This document shows positions 11,317-23,381 of a stretch of DNA of 64,000 nucleotides, in pieces. Each line of letters begins with the position of its first letter. The stretch's first letter is position 1. Below the pieces are notes generated by a model. The model saw nothing but the letters and a program-made list of their open reading frames with translations. It was not told where the DNA came from and ran no database searches. Source of the DNA: Physella acuta (taxonomy: Eukaryota > Mollusca > Gastropoda > Physidae); contig NW_026731783.1 of the NCBI RefSeq assembly GCF_028476545.1, positions 1,482,001 to 1,546,000 of the forward strand, written 5' to 3'. Both the position numbers and the translations under genes were made by a program.

Positions 11317-12024
11317 TGCAAGAAAAAAAAAATGACAACATGTGAACGTGATAATGGCAGCAGTTTAACGGTTTAACCGAATGATTTGCTGGTCTTTAAA
11401 ATATGTATAAAGCAACATCACCGTCTTAAACAATTTAACAATATATTTTCTTTTCTAACTGAAACGTATACAACTAAAATAGCATGTATGTTTTAAACAA
11501 AATAATAAACAAGATTGTTTACTCGATAGTCTGTATTTTGTTAGTAAATAATGTGCGATCATTAAAAAAAGATCTCTATGAGTGTCAATGTTCGATTGCC
11601 TTTCTTTTATTCCTATTATTTGAACAATGGAAAACAATTTGTAAACTACTTCTATATGTACATCGTATACAACGCACATAGTAATGTTCAGCTTGAATCA
11701 AAAAGCTACATATATAATAAAACCAGATGACAACCCAAGTGTGTCAGCTATTCTAAAATTACAATTTAACGTACGATCACTGTTACCGTTTCTTCATGAA
11801 CTTATGATTGCTATTTTTTTTATTTTTAGACTGAACAACGGCGACCATAGATTGTTGTCCCAACTTCCTTGACAAAACCTTTAGTTTATTAGTATTTTTT
11901 TTTAAAATAACAATTGAATAGTGTCGTCAAAAGTACCATAGCAGTTATCATTTATCAACACTAGCATCATCTGAGCTGAGGTAGTAGTATATAAACATTT
12001 GAACACATTAATTTTACCTGGGTT

Positions 12025-12125
12025 TGTTTTGTATGATCAGAACTCCGTGACCCTAACATGTTTTGTATGATCAGAACTCCGTGACCCTTACATGTTTTGT
12101 ATGATCAGAACTCCGTGACCCTAAT
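12025..12125 (+). repeat. 34-bp triplication
   Basis: Three nearly identical units of tatgatcagaactccgtgac with flanks. The homologous place at about 54,715-54,760 has a single unit, so the triplication arose after the repeat copies separated. Confidence 0.85.
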
Positions 12126-12236
12126 ATAACTATGTAGTGTGTGGTCAGCACATTTTATCTATACAGCTCAAGCAAATGTAAGCGTTTATAAAATGTTACA
12201 CATTTTTAAAAAAAATTACAATTTTAATTTAAGTAA

Positions 12237-12709
12237 AACAGGAGTGATCTCGCCTAAACTTTCTCGAATATTCTAATATAACACTACGGGGGATGGCAAC
12301 TCGGGACATGGACAATATTTTTAATCCATTTTAAATTACTTAAACGGTTTAAAATATAATAGAATCTCATAAAAAAAAAGAATTGCGGGGTATTATTAGT
12401 ACTTTACAAATTCACATGCGGTTTTTTTTGAGAAATCGGAAATAGCGTAAATTACTACTTCCGATCGACGGAAATAACTCAAAATTCAGTAGAAGGCAGA
12501 GAATAAGAACTTGTACTTACATGTGACATTTCATTTATCTATCTGAAATAGTACGCAAGTTATAGGCTTTTGAACATTGGAAAGTAGAAAAAGTTCCACT
12601 TCCGGTTATCGGCAATCGCTCAAAAGTTAATACGGATCTACGATTTTGATATAATACTTATTTATGAAATTATATCAACCTAGCTGTAACGGTACTCAAG
12701 TAAATCGTG

Positions 12710-12765
<56 letters not shown>

Positions 12766-12907
12766 CACACAGACATACGGACAAGATTGCAAAACTATGT
12801 ATTTCCGACTCAGGGAGCCCTAAAACGTCGAGATTTGCAAAAATCTCGATTTTTTTTTGCACGATTACACGACTTTCTCTATACGTCGTCGTATATACGA
12901 GAAAGTA
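12237..12907 (-). mobile_element. CTCGTATATACG-family repeat, copy b
   Basis: Has the same landmarks as copy a. It interrupts the long repeat: the inverted copy at about 54,600-54,660 lacks it and joins the two flanks directly, so this insertion is younger than the long-repeat copies. A (CA)n tract at about 12,714-12,773 replaces the cagaca tract of the other copies. Confidence 0.75.
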
Positions 12908-13569
12908 AAAAAAAAAGCCGAGCCTATGTTTCACTTGTTTTTCGTTAAGGATTTTAGAAAGTCATGTAAAGTTAAATCCCTTAAGCAATGTTAAAAACAA
13001 TAAACATATTTTTTTTTCTTTTTAGCTAATACTAGTTTACTATTTTTAAAATTGTGTTGTCTGTTTGTGTGTGTTAGTTTTGATTTGGGCAATTGTGTAT
13101 TTAAACATTAAACAAAACTATGTTTTCAACATTTCAAACCTAAATATTTTAAATACTGTAGTAATTGGTAATTTGTTATTGTAAAAATAGAACTGGCTAA
13201 TGAATGTATTGTGTGGATTTGGGTTGAGAAATATGGACTAACTACTTTTACTGAAATAAATTTGAAAATAGGTGTTTAAAAAGTAACATGGGTGTAATGT
13301 AGAGTAAAATGATACACCTTAAATCGTCGTCTATAGTGTGAATCATATCAATCTTTTGTAGCTGCAAAATCACCTAAAACACAGGATGTAAACGCTGTGA
13401 TTACATCGTTGAATCATTTAGTTGTTAATAATGTAAAATGTATGTCTATTAAAACAAGTGTTTTTATCTTTTCCCATTTAATTATATGCACTATATTAAG
13501 GGAAGTAACTGACAAGAAATTCCCTTTATCAAAACAAAAATAAATACAACAATGATAGGCAAAAATAAC

Positions 13570-14089
13570 TAAATACGCTACTGTTTATATATAGCATATG
13601 TTTGAAACACTGCGTCTTTATAAAATAAATCGGGAGAACTTTTGCAGGACCTTTAAATAAATATAATGTTGCTCCGTATTATACAATTTATAGCAGTATT
13701 CATATATTCAATTAATTTTATATTTAGAGTAAAACTTCGGAATAAGAATTCTTATTATATTACAGCTATATTGCAAATTAAGTGATATTTTATACGGAAT
13801 TTAAACAACAAACATTTTTTTTCTAAATGGCCGCCATGGCATGTGTTTGAAAATAGTGCTCCGTATATTTCCATTTTTAATATATTATTTGTGACAATTT
13901 CATATTTTCTTATTTTCAAAATTTGGATTTTAATGAAAGTGATTAAATCGAGATACCCTTGTTATCTTAATTTAGTCTGCGTGTATTTATTTCTGCCTGT
14001 GGACTTCATTTGTAAGTAAATATTCATACTAAATAAAAACTATTGAAACTTGTTGAGTGTATTTTGGTCCTGGTGGGGCCAAAACAGAA
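13570..14089. other. AT-rich DNA, nothing recognised
   Basis: No coding signal, repeat unit or RNA gene was recognised beyond low-complexity AT sequence. Confidence 0.4.
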
Positions 14090-14860
14090 AAACAAAGAAT
14101 GGATGAAGATGGCTTATTCTTTGACGTCTGAATACCGGGATTCAAAGTCTTCTTCCATGAACCCAATACGGTAGAAATTACAATCCTTCAAGGCAGATGG
14201 CTGACCACAATAACAAATGTCGAGTTTCTAACTCAATTTGCCAACATAATAGGCTGCCAGGAGACTGATTTCAAAAGGGTCTACAACTATGGAGAAGTGA
14301 AAGTCTGGTATGCCACACTGGGTTCAAGGAAAATTTACGAGAGTTTTATGCTCACCGAATTCTACGAGCCAAAGACACTAACTAATGAAAGGACGCAGAG
14401 GTTAATTAGAGTAAGCGTCACTCACGTCGACAAAAAGAACTGTGTTAAAAGTACACTGAGATGATTCCCCCTCACATTAGTAAGGCTGAACTGGAAACAG
14501 CCTTTCAGGGCCTATGTGAAGAGGGGACCACCCCAAACATCAAGACTGAAGACCGAGGGAACAACTATAAATTCATAATTAAGCCCAAAATGGACAAAGA
14601 AAAAAATACCACACTTTATAAGATTTAAAGAAGGGGCGGCACAGGTTGCAGTGATCCACCTCTCAGAGAGAACGATGTTGTGCCCCAACTGTAAAACAGA
14701 TAGGCACTACCCCACCATGTGTAACCAACTTTACGCCCGGTTCATGGACGGGATCCAAAAGAAAGACGGGAAGTATAATGTAATAAAGCCTTTGGGGGGG
14801 GGGGGGGGGGGCAAGAAAAGGCAGCTCAAAGACAACGACTACAAAACGGCAATCGACTAG
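14090..14860 (+). mobile_element. Retroelement gag/ORF1-like fossil with zinc knuckle
   Basis: A stretch of clearly coding-like, GC-richer sequence with a zinc knuckle (CPNC, then H, then C in C-X2-C-X4-H-X4-C spacing) at about 14,690-14,735. Upstream residues such as DFKRVYNYGEVKVWYATL are globular and protein-like. No reverse transcriptase or terminal repeat was found next to it. The reading is broken in several places. It is a nucleic-acid-binding gag or ORF1-type protein remnant; LTR, LINE or another class cannot be told from this piece. Confidence 0.55.
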
Positions 14861-14929
14861 TATAACTATAGGACTATCCCAATCCACTTTAGAAGCTGTT
14901 AACTTTTCTTTTTCTTTCTTTATCGACAT

Positions 14930-15537
14930 CAGCTGTTCAGGATGTGTCTGTCATTAACGAAGCAGGCCTCAACACGGCAAACTCCGACTAACTGGCTTAA
15001 GTATTGGTTTAAGTACGGTGTATCGGTCGCTTCTGTCCTTCGGTTCTCACCGGGCTTATCTTCCACCCCACTGAACGCAGGGTAAACTCGTACCCCACCG
15101 TCCTGTACTCGACTCAACAGTTGGAAGCTAATAACTAAAAAACTACGTCACTCAGGTCAAATTAATGATAACTGTCAGATAGAGAAAGGCATTATGCATA
15201 ACATAACATTCCACATTTAACGATATTAAAAACTTCGGCACTTTGGCAGTGGCAAGCATGGAATTGTTGCTAAGGGCTGGCTATAGCGCGGCTGTGGGGC
15301 TAGGCCTGGTGCCCAAGCGGCTGTCAGCTGTCCATTTACTTTCTACCTCACCTACTCTCACTGTTCTCTGATGAGTGTTTTATTTTGTTTAAAGTTGTGT
15401 TTCTTTACAGTATATTTTTTTTGTGAGTTTTGATAATGAAATAATATAGCTAGTAATATTTGCAAGGAGCTGGAGAGCCGCATCTGGACATCAAAAGAAC
15501 CTCATGGGGCTCGCGAGGCGGTGGTTGCCGACCCCTG
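14930..15537 (-). mobile_element. hAT-type element fragment
   Basis: The right tip gttgccgacccctg ends at 15,537, with family subterminal sequence before it. Interior motifs ggtatcggtcgcttctgtcc-like and taaactcgtaccccaccgtc match the 27,950-29,095 element. The left tip is absent, having been replaced by or joined to the gag-like fossil. Confidence 0.6.
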
Positions 15538-15586
15538 ATCTAGGGGGGGGGGGTTATTGACTGAGAATTAGAATTATAGCTTATAT

Positions 15587-16000
15587 CAGGTGTCGGCAAC
15601 CTTTTGAGACGTAAGAGACAAAAGTTACTGTCACGGCCTTTTCTGCTGCCTATCATGGCACAAACTCAAAAAACAAATACCAATCGCTCTCCTCCTTTGT
15701 TATTACATATTATAGTCTGATTTATAACATTAAACAACCCACGTTCAGGAAATTTTCATGATTTTATTGGTTCATTGATACAACGACTTCACTGCCGAAA
15801 AATCGCCATTTTCTTCCCGCTCTCTACCCCCTTGCTTCCTTTTTTAGCGCATGCGCACACCCACACTATATTTTATATTTATATCGCCTTTTTATGAAAC
15901 ATACTCGAAACATGCATTCACCTTACATTTGACTGTTACAGTTACAATTTACAAAATATTCCAGTTTTTAAAGAGCCACTAACATTTTTATTTCAATATT
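15587..16000 (+). mobile_element. hAT-type element, left part
   Basis: Starts caggtgtcggcaacctttt and near 15,970 has aaagagccactaac, the other subterminal sequence of this family. The far tip is not recognised. 16,141-16,225 repeats an interior motif of the 15-kb element. Confidence 0.5.
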
Positions 16001-16229
16001 TGGTATTTGATTAGTATTACGTTAATAAGTATAATATTTTTATTTAAAATAAATAGCTTTAAATATGAAATAATTTGCATTCATATAAAAAAATACACAT
16101 GCTATAATAAACTTAGTTATCAAATAATAAAACTATAGGACTATCCCAATCCACCTTAGGGGCTCTCAACACGGCAAATGCCGACTAACTGGCTTGGATA
16201 TTGGTTTGATTACCGTGTATTATAATACT

Positions 16230-17570
16230 TTTATTTTCAAACAGAAACAATTACATCAGCATAAAAAACTGTGTGCGTGTGTGTGTGTTAGTCTTTAATA
16301 TAGTTCAAAGATTAACATAAACAATCATAACATGAACACAATGGTGAACGTTACTAAAAAGGAACTGTCGATCAACAATTCAAATGAATGTAATTAGTAT
16401 TTTTTTTTTCTGCCTCAGACATGTAATTTACAGCGTCAGTTGTGTGTTCGCTTTAGTATTACAGTTTTCATCATCGGCTTGTGAGGACTGATACAGATTT
16501 ACAATAGTAATATTTCTTTCTTACTTGTAGCCTGCTTTCATTCATTTAAGATGGTTTACTTATACATAGATCTAATACAAAACGTCTAAATATAAAAAAA
16601 TTAAAAAATTAAAAAAAAAACAACCTGAAAATGCAAATGTGTAATTAGATGATGATTCAATGGATTTTTCCCTCGGCGTGGTGGGTGGGTGGGGGGGGGG
16701 CGGGGTGGAGTTTGGGTTTTTAAGTAGAGCTGAAATAAATTTGTGATTACAGAGAATTACAATGATACAAATTTTAAGCAATCGGAAAAGTTATGTTATT
16801 ACAATGAGACACATCAAAGCAAACATTCTTCTCTTTCAAACATCTACATCTATACAGTCCTCAAAACAATTGTTTTTTTTTTTATTAATTCAATTATTTT
16901 AAACATTTAAATAAGTAATAATTACTTGTTTGATAGTTTTACACAGCACCAAAGACATGAACATCAATTGCATTTATAATAATCAAAAAGGAGAAAATAT
17001 AGAATTTTAATGGAATTCCACAAAAAAAGGGATTGTTAAAATAATTTTTTACTCAAATTACCTTAACTACATAGCGTTTGATAATGCTGAATAAATTGCT
17101 TGTCTTAGAACAATGTATACATTAAAGTTACCGTTTTTAAATTTTATAACCTGAGAGTTTTTTTATGCATTTTAGCGTGACTTCTAATTTTGTTAATATT
17201 TTCTAAAATTTTGACGTATTTTTGTTTGATAATTTGTTCTATGACTATTTTTTTTAAAATATACATTTTTTAAATTTATTAAAATCGACAGCTCAGTAGT
17301 TTGTTTTGCGTTTCCTCCCTTGTAATTGTTCCCATATAAAAAATGGCAAGGTCTTTGCATGAATTTAAGTTTTAAAAAAAAAAAACACATTTTGTTCCAG
17401 ACATTATCTTTACTGATTTAGAACTCTAACCAATACAGTATGAAATATTACTTGTAGTGGTATAACTGTAGAATATGTGTATAACGTTTAAATAGCGTTA
17501 TTATTATTATTTTTTTAAAACTTTAACACAGCAACGCTTAAGAAGGAGTTTGTCGCAAAATACGTTTTGG
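16230..17570. repeat. Dispersed repeat block with GT and G tracts
   Basis: Contains a (GT)n tract at about 16,273-16,290 and a G-rich run at about 16,680-16,705. The second half (17,090-17,560) is a diverged copy of 5,560-6,020. No gene seen. Confidence 0.5.
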
Positions 17571-17574
17571 TAAA

Positions 17575-17900
17575 ACGACTTTGTACCCGGGCGCCGGAAA
17601 GGGTCGCTAAGCCTCTGATTGGGTGTTTAGATAGTGTGACGTCACCAATTTGCATTATAAAAAACGAATTTTAGCCGTTATTTCGCGTTTAAAAAAATGT
17701 TTTAATAAATTGTAAAAAGATATGGGAAAAAGATCGCTGTTTTAAGGAAAATTCAACAGCAATGTAAAGGGGTTGGGGTTGTAGGCTGATGTGTGACGTC
17801 ATTTTAGGGGGATGGTCTGGCTTTTTGTAACGAGGTGTGACTAAGTAAATGGGGAGTTAAAACTTGTTTAAAAAGCGTGACGTCATTTATGGATGTCCCC
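17575..17900. mobile_element. TIR miniature element remnant, chimeric left side
   Basis: The right end gtgacgtcatttatggatgt matches the 6140-6500 element. The left side begins with cgggcgccggaaagggtcgc, the inner end of the CAGTGGCGTAGC family, so one element has inserted in or recombined with the other. Confidence 0.5.
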
Positions 17901-18589
17901 TTAGGAAGTTTTCCGTGATGCTTTTGTGGGTGTTCTCTGCATGGTTAATTTTATTTGGTGGGGGGGGTGGGGTGGTATGGACTTTCCTGAAACCCTGCTC
18001 ATATAAACCTATAATCTACCACAGTCCTTTTTATTTTTATTTTATGTATTTACTTTTAAAATTGCAACGCAACCATCAAGTATACTTATAATATTTCAAA
18101 GTTTTAAGAAAGAAGAGAACAAGAAAAAAGTAAGAAAGAGTGTAATCAATAATGTAGTATAAATCTAGAACAAGTACTGTATGTAGAATATGTGTGACGC
18201 AAAATATTTAGTAACAAAGGTCAAAGATCTAAACTCTAGACTGTAAAAGTTAAAATTCAATAACCTGAAGTGTTTGCTTTGAATGAAGTAGGAAAGTGAA
18301 ACTATAATGGCTCTGTATGCATTTCTCATGCATAAAAAAAAAAAAAAAAATAGACTACATTACGATTAACAACCAAAAAAAAAAGAGAATAAAGAAAATT
18401 TTAAATGTTAGGATTTATGTGTGACTAAGTATAGAGCCAGACACAATTTTCCTAACAAAACATGTACATGATTTCCTCCATTTATGGCGTGCGCAACTGC
18501 ATTTTCTTCCTATCAACAACTCAACCATAGAAAAATAATTTAAATTACCTATAATTGTTTAGTCGTTAATTTTAGCTAACGTCTGATAT
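17901..18589. repeat. Dispersed repeat, shared with 53.3 kb
   Basis: The run caaagatctaaactctagac at about 18,220 recurs at about 53,281. Otherwise AT-rich with A-runs; no gene seen. Confidence 0.45.
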
Positions 18590-18860
18590 AAACATATCTG
18601 AGTGAATGTTCAATAAACTATCCTACCAGCCCTGCTATAAACATTTCAACGTTGTGCTCAAATGTTCAGTAAACTATCCTACCAGACCTGATATAAACAT
18701 ATCGATATTGTGAGCGAATGTTCAGTAAACTATCCTACCAGCCCTGATATAAACCTATCAACGTTCCGATCGAATGTTAAGTAAACTATCCTACCAGCCC
18801 TGATATAAGACTATCCTACCAGCCCTGATATAAAACTATCCTACTAGCCCTGATATATTG
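18590..18860 (+). repeat. Minisatellite with about 60-bp and 25-bp units
   Basis: Four units of about 60 bp share ctatcctaccagccctgata and are followed by about three 25-bp units made only of that core. It is the older form of the pure 25-bp array at 37,911-38,330; the same unique sequence (acaccatacagtcggtgaca) follows both arrays. Confidence 0.8.
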
Positions 18861-19700
18861 ACACCATACAGTCGGTGACAATACCTTCCAGAGATGAAGT
18901 CCATCAATGTTTATGCTGCTATATCATATATCATATGTGGGGAAACTCAGCTAGGCTCTCTATAACAAGTTTAGCGGTATGGGTGGGGGGGTGGTATGTA
19001 AACCTTGTATCTCGTTAGACATTTCATTGATCATTTTCCTATATGTTGACCCTGCTCTCTCATTCATTTAGAAATATAGTAGACGTTTCGTTAACCACTC
19101 CATTTTTTAAGAGATATGTAGATTAAAGCTATTTTTTTATAGTTAAAAAAAAGTAACCGAGGTAAAGAATGCGGACAGTAAAACAGTGGTTAATTAAATA
19201 AAAAGTTCAACTTTATTTTTTTAAATGATATTATTGCTGTGAATTGTAGTAAATTATTTGTATATGTCTTTTTATTTACTAAGATTTAAAAATCAAGATA
19301 GAAACTCTGTAGATTTCAAATTATTTTATGTTTAATGTTAAAAGAAAATTATAATTTGCTGACCGCTTACATTAATAGTTCAGAAGCAATAACAAAGAGA
19401 AAATAATGTGATTCGTATAACCAGCTACACCCATGGATGTTTCAAACAATAGACATAAGTAAACAATATATTAAATTTGTAATACATCAGATTTGCGTTT
19501 GAAAATGATTTTTTTTTAAATTGTAATACTTCAAAAATAGTTGTATTTGATAGAATTAATCAAATTAAAAAGGCAAAAGAAAACATTGAGATACATTAAA
19601 AATTGTTTAAAAAAAAAAGAAAAATTCTGAATAAGCAATATTCCTAAACATTTTAAGTTTGTTGAATTCTATTTTGTCTTCATGGGTAACAGATATTAAT
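18861..19700 (+). repeat. Paralogue of 38,330-39,026
   Basis: Both blocks share acaccatacagtcggtgaca, atcatatgtggggaaactca and later AT-rich sequence in the same order, diverged by substitutions and small indels. No gene seen. Confidence 0.7.
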
Positions 19701-20156
19701 TACACGAAACTTTATAGTGTGCTGCTGTTATGAATGTAGAAAAAAAAATTAAACATGTTTTACTAGCTTTAGCCAAAAGTTGTTTCCCATTTTATAGTTT
19801 TCATTGATCACGGGATGCTACCTACAAAGCCGTTCAGAAAAAATAAACGATAATAACATTGCACAAATAAAACAAAAACTCATTTTTTTTTATAAATCAT
19901 AATATAAAATAATATTTTTAATTTCCTTGATAATGCAAAGATTTACATTTGTAGTTTTAAAATTACTAAAAGCACGTAGACGGAAAATAAAAAACAATAA
20001 CTGATTTTAAAGCCATATGCGTATAATTAAGAACCCTTCAGCACTACCTATGTTAGAATTTTGGAATGTTTCTTTTAGAAATATTTGTTCAATTTTAAAT
20101 ATTGTGTGGCCAGCTAGTAAGGAAATTAAAAATGACCTCTGCTGATGTTGCTTGGT
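19701..20156. other. AT-rich DNA, nothing recognised
   Basis: No coding, repeat-end or RNA signal recognised. Confidence 0.4.
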
Positions 20157-21474
20157 CAGGGGTCGGCAACCTGCGGCTCGCGAGCCGCATGCGGCTTCTT
20201 TGATGTCAAGATGCGGCTCTTCAGTTCGATGCACAAATATAAATAACGAGCCGACCCGCAGCGTATCATACGCCGCTATTTAGTTGTTTTATTTTCTACT
20301 TTTCAGTAATTCATAATTTGTGAATTCGACAGTACCAATGCTGCCACTGAAAATATTTGCTTTAAAACACTAACCCCCCCCCCCCCCCACCCCTTCCCCT
20401 AACCCCGACCCCCCCCCCCCCCCCCGTGAAAGCAGCCTCCTCTTAGTTATTTCAAGAAAAGCAGGCTGAAATCGTAGTCAATGGCGCATAACCAGTTGAC
20501 ACGTAACGCTTAATTGTGTTGGAGGCGTGGTCGAGTCGGCAAAAAGCTCGTGGTTGATAAATTCGAACAAACTCTCGAGTTCAAACCCACTAGCAGATAA
20601 ATCTTGATCCCCTTCAACACTAATAATTAAGAACGAAGAAGAAAGAAAGAAGTTATTTCTTAGTTACCTCCTGTAAGTTTAAAATCGAACTAGATTATCT
20701 GCCCCTAATAGAAACCCGGCTCTACGGCTCTACGATTTGTAAACATTTAGCTTTGTAAACATTCAGCGTGACCACAGCTCACCAGACAATGTGGGGGTGG
20801 GGTGGGGTGGGAGTGGTAGTGATAGTGATAGAGAGAAAGAGAGGGGACTGCAAGGAGGCGCGTGCAGCTTGTTTTCTAACGGCTCCCAGAAGAGAATTAT
20901 ATATATAGATTATTTTATTTTATTTTTAAAGCTCATAAAAGTAATTGTCTGCAACACTCAGTAATGAACGATATAATAATAAATATAAACAGTAAACACT
21001 CGCTATTATATATTATAGTATTTAGTGACTCGATATTTCAATGTAGACCTACTTCCTTGTTTCCTAAATCTGAGTTATTTAAATATAAAGAATGCCTGTT
21101 TTTGGATCATATTTATGGGGGCACTAGCGCCCACCACCATGGCGTGCTGTGTGAAACCCTTGAGTGTAAGTTAATCACTCACGGTGGTCCTTAAAACTAA
21201 GGTAGGCGCTAAGTGCTCACGGGATAGCCCTGGGCGCCAAATCGCACCCTGCAGTGACGCCAGAGGACGCGCTTAATTTAATTTAGTGAGGGACTATAAC
21301 AACCTATCCATATTGTATCCATAGGCTATCGCGCTGTTTAAAATGAAAGTATTGTTGCCCATCTTGTCTATAGAGTACAGCCTGTGAAAAACAAATTGTT
21401 AGAGGTTCTTTAAAAACTGGAAAATGTAAAGTTTAACGTGTGGCTTTTCCGTCTCAAAAGGTTGCCGACCCCTG
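20157..21474 (+). mobile_element. hAT-type non-autonomous element (1.32 kb)
   Basis: Begins caggggtcggcaacctgcgg and ends ggttgccgacccctg, with the family subterminal palindrome gcggctcgcgagccgc. No matching 8-bp flanks are seen. The inside carries C-runs (20,373-20,425), a tRNA-like SINE head and a GC-richer stretch near 21,115-21,280. No transposase frame is evident. Confidence 0.75.
20518..20600 (+). repeat. tRNA-derived SINE head
   Basis: gcgtggtcgagtcgg resembles a pol III A box and gagttcaaaccc a B box, spaced as in Ser/Leu-type tRNAs. The stems do not pair well enough for a functional tRNA, so it is read as a SINE head carried inside a hAT element. Confidence 0.45.
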
Positions 21475-21965
21475 ATACAAGTACATGTTAATGTGATGCT
21501 AAATAAAAGTCACCATGATGTTGCTCAAATTCCCGCATTAGATTGAGATAAATATTAACACATTGGGGAAAGTGTTCAGCGACCCATAGGTTGCTTTTGT
21601 TATTCGATGAAGTAGAAATAGATTAGTTAGATTAATTTATAAACGTGCAATTAACGTCCATAATAAAACTAAGTGTCGAATTTTACTAAATCATGTGTAT
21701 TGTATGTGTAATACTACTACTCTATTCGCATAGTTTACATTACGCATACATCTCATATGTTGTTTATATGTATTTATTATGTAATCAAACTCATAAATGC
21801 AACCAACGTTAGCGTATGGTAGTCTATTGAGTTTGGTAGTCTAGTGGCAGGTTGTGTGTTTTGTTAATTGGACAATTAAGTTTTATAAATGTATTGTGTG
21901 GATTTGTGCGGAATGGTACATAACTGTTACTAAAATAAATTTCGAATTACAAAAAATAATATAAG
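21475..21965 (+). repeat. Dispersed repeat, 5' flank of the LTR-like insertion
   Basis: The segment from about 21,885 (aatgtattgtgtggattt) aligns with 13,200-13,290 and inverted with about 54,270-54,360. The alignment resumes at 23,377, so the DNA between is an insertion. Confidence 0.6.
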
Positions 21966-21969
21966 TGTG

Positions 21970-22875
21970 GGGGTGGTGGTGAATGGAAGATCTACCACCA
22001 GTTGTGAGGGAGAGAAAGCAGCACCACCACCAAATGTGAGGGTGAGAAAGCAGCACCACCACCAAATGTGAGAGTGGGGGTGAATGGAAGATCTACCACC
22101 AGTTGTGAGGGTGAGAAAGCAGCACCACCACCAAATGTGAGGCTGAGAAAGCAGCACCACCACCAAATGTGAGGGTGGGGGTGAATGAAATATATACCGC
22201 CAGTTGTGAAAGCAAGAAAAGCAGCACCACCACCAAATATGAGGGTGGGGGTGAATGAAAGATCTACCACCAGTTGTGAAAGCAAGAAAAGCAGCACCAC
22301 CACCAAATGTGAGGGTGGGGGTGAATGAAAGATCTACCACCAGTTGTGAAAGCAAGAAAAGCAGCACCACCACCAAATGTGAGGGTGGGGGTGAATGAAA
22401 GATCTACCACCAGTTGTGAAAGCAAGAAAAGCAGCACCACCACCAAATATGAGGGTGAGAAAGCAGCACCACCACCAAATGTGAGGGTGAGAAAAGCAGC
22501 ACCACCACCAAATGTGAGAGTGGGGGTGAATGGAAGATCTGCCGCCAGTTGTGAGGGTGGGAAAAGCAGCACCACCACCAAATGTGAGGGCGGGAAAAGC
22601 AGCACCACCACCAAATATGAGGGTGGGGGTGAATGAAATATATATCGCCAGTTGTGAAAGCAAGAAAAGCAGCACCACCACCAAATATGAGGGTGGGGGT
22701 GAATGAAATATATATCGCCAGTTGTGAAAGCAAGAAAAGCAGCACCACCACCAAATATGAGGGTGGGGGTGAATGAAATATATATCGCCAGTTGTGAAAG
22801 CAAGAAAAGCAGCACCACCACCAAATGTGAGGGTGAGAAAGCAGCACCAGCACCAAATATGAGGGGGTGGGGGTG
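21970..22875 (+). repeat. Composite GA/CAC-rich minisatellite
   Basis: Two interleaved unit types share agcagcaccaccaccaaat: a short unit of about 32 bp and a longer one of about 65 bp that adds gggggtgaatga and a ccagttgtgaaagcaag segment. Long frames of up to about 227 codons on the minus strand come only from the repeat. Confidence 0.92.
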
Positions 22876-23140
22876 AATGAAGATGACGAGAAGTTCCAAC
22901 ACACAGTCCAAGTCAAAATATAATGTTATTAAAATGTACACAATCAACTTCCTACCTAATCTAACTAACCTAAACTATATACTATTTGCTAATTCTACTA
23001 ACTACGCATTCCCATGACCATTCCTAATACACTACATTCTAACTTTCTACCTAACTACATATCTCTGACCGTTCTTCTACCCTGCCTATTCCTAACTGTC
23101 CCCAGCTCTACATATTTCCGACCGTCTCTGTCTGCTATCT

Positions 23141-23234
23141 ATAGGGCTGGTAAGTAGGTCACCAACCAGTTCTACGGCTCAATAAAACCTACATGAGCCA
23201 TATAACTGGTTGGTGACCTACTTACCAGCCCTAT
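23141..23234. repeat. Perfect 31-bp hairpin with AATAAA in its loop
   Basis: 23,141-23,171 (atagggctggtaagtaggtc...) pairs without mismatch with 23,204-23,234. Inside, ggctca (23,177-23,182) pairs with tgagcc (23,194-23,199), making the stem longer. The remaining loop includes aataaa at 23,181-23,186, a polyadenylation signal if transcribed on the plus strand. Confidence 0.85.
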
Positions 23235-23381
23235 TAATAACTGCAGACCCACGCTTCAGTGGTCAGGTGACCGGTCAGCTCCTATATTTTTATTGGCCTC
23301 TCTAACCAACTAGCTATAGCCTGTTTCTATAAACTTCTTCTACTTGACCTAACCGACATAAACTAGCGTCATCACAATAAG

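Larger units (their letters stand above)
9580..13570 (+). repeat. Long unclassified interspersed repeat, copy 1
   Basis: Landmarks are aagttgaccgacctgatggt (9597), cttggtcagctgaccgtccc (9820), gggttggatcc (9971), atcagaactccgtgacccta (12,036) and gtaaacgctgtgattacatc (13,387). They recur in order, inverted, at 33,480-33,930 and 53,980-56,650, and in part directly at 49,740-50,600 and 23,390-23,610. No transposase, reverse transcriptase or terminal repeat was recognised. Confidence 0.7.
21966..23376. mobile_element. Probable solo LTR carrying a minisatellite
   Basis: The segment begins TGTGGGGG and ends CATCACA (TGTG...CACA tips) and is flanked by the perfect 5-bp direct repeat ataag (21,961-21,965 and 23,377-23,381). 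Paralogous sequence at about 13,280-13,300 has the unfilled site with one copy. TG...CA tips with a 5-bp duplication are typical of an LTR. No internal coding region is attached, so it is a solo LTR or similar fossil of unassigned family. About 0.9 kb is minisatellite, and a hairpin with AATAAA lies at 23,141-23,234. Confidence 0.55.

Noticed and set aside
20518-20600. Functional tRNA gene
   Set aside because: A- and B-box-like sequences are present, but acceptor and anticodon stems do not pair; read as a SINE head.
21883-22947. Frames of up to 227 codons on the minus strand
   Set aside because: Produced by minisatellite units; several frames are open at once, with no start or splice context.
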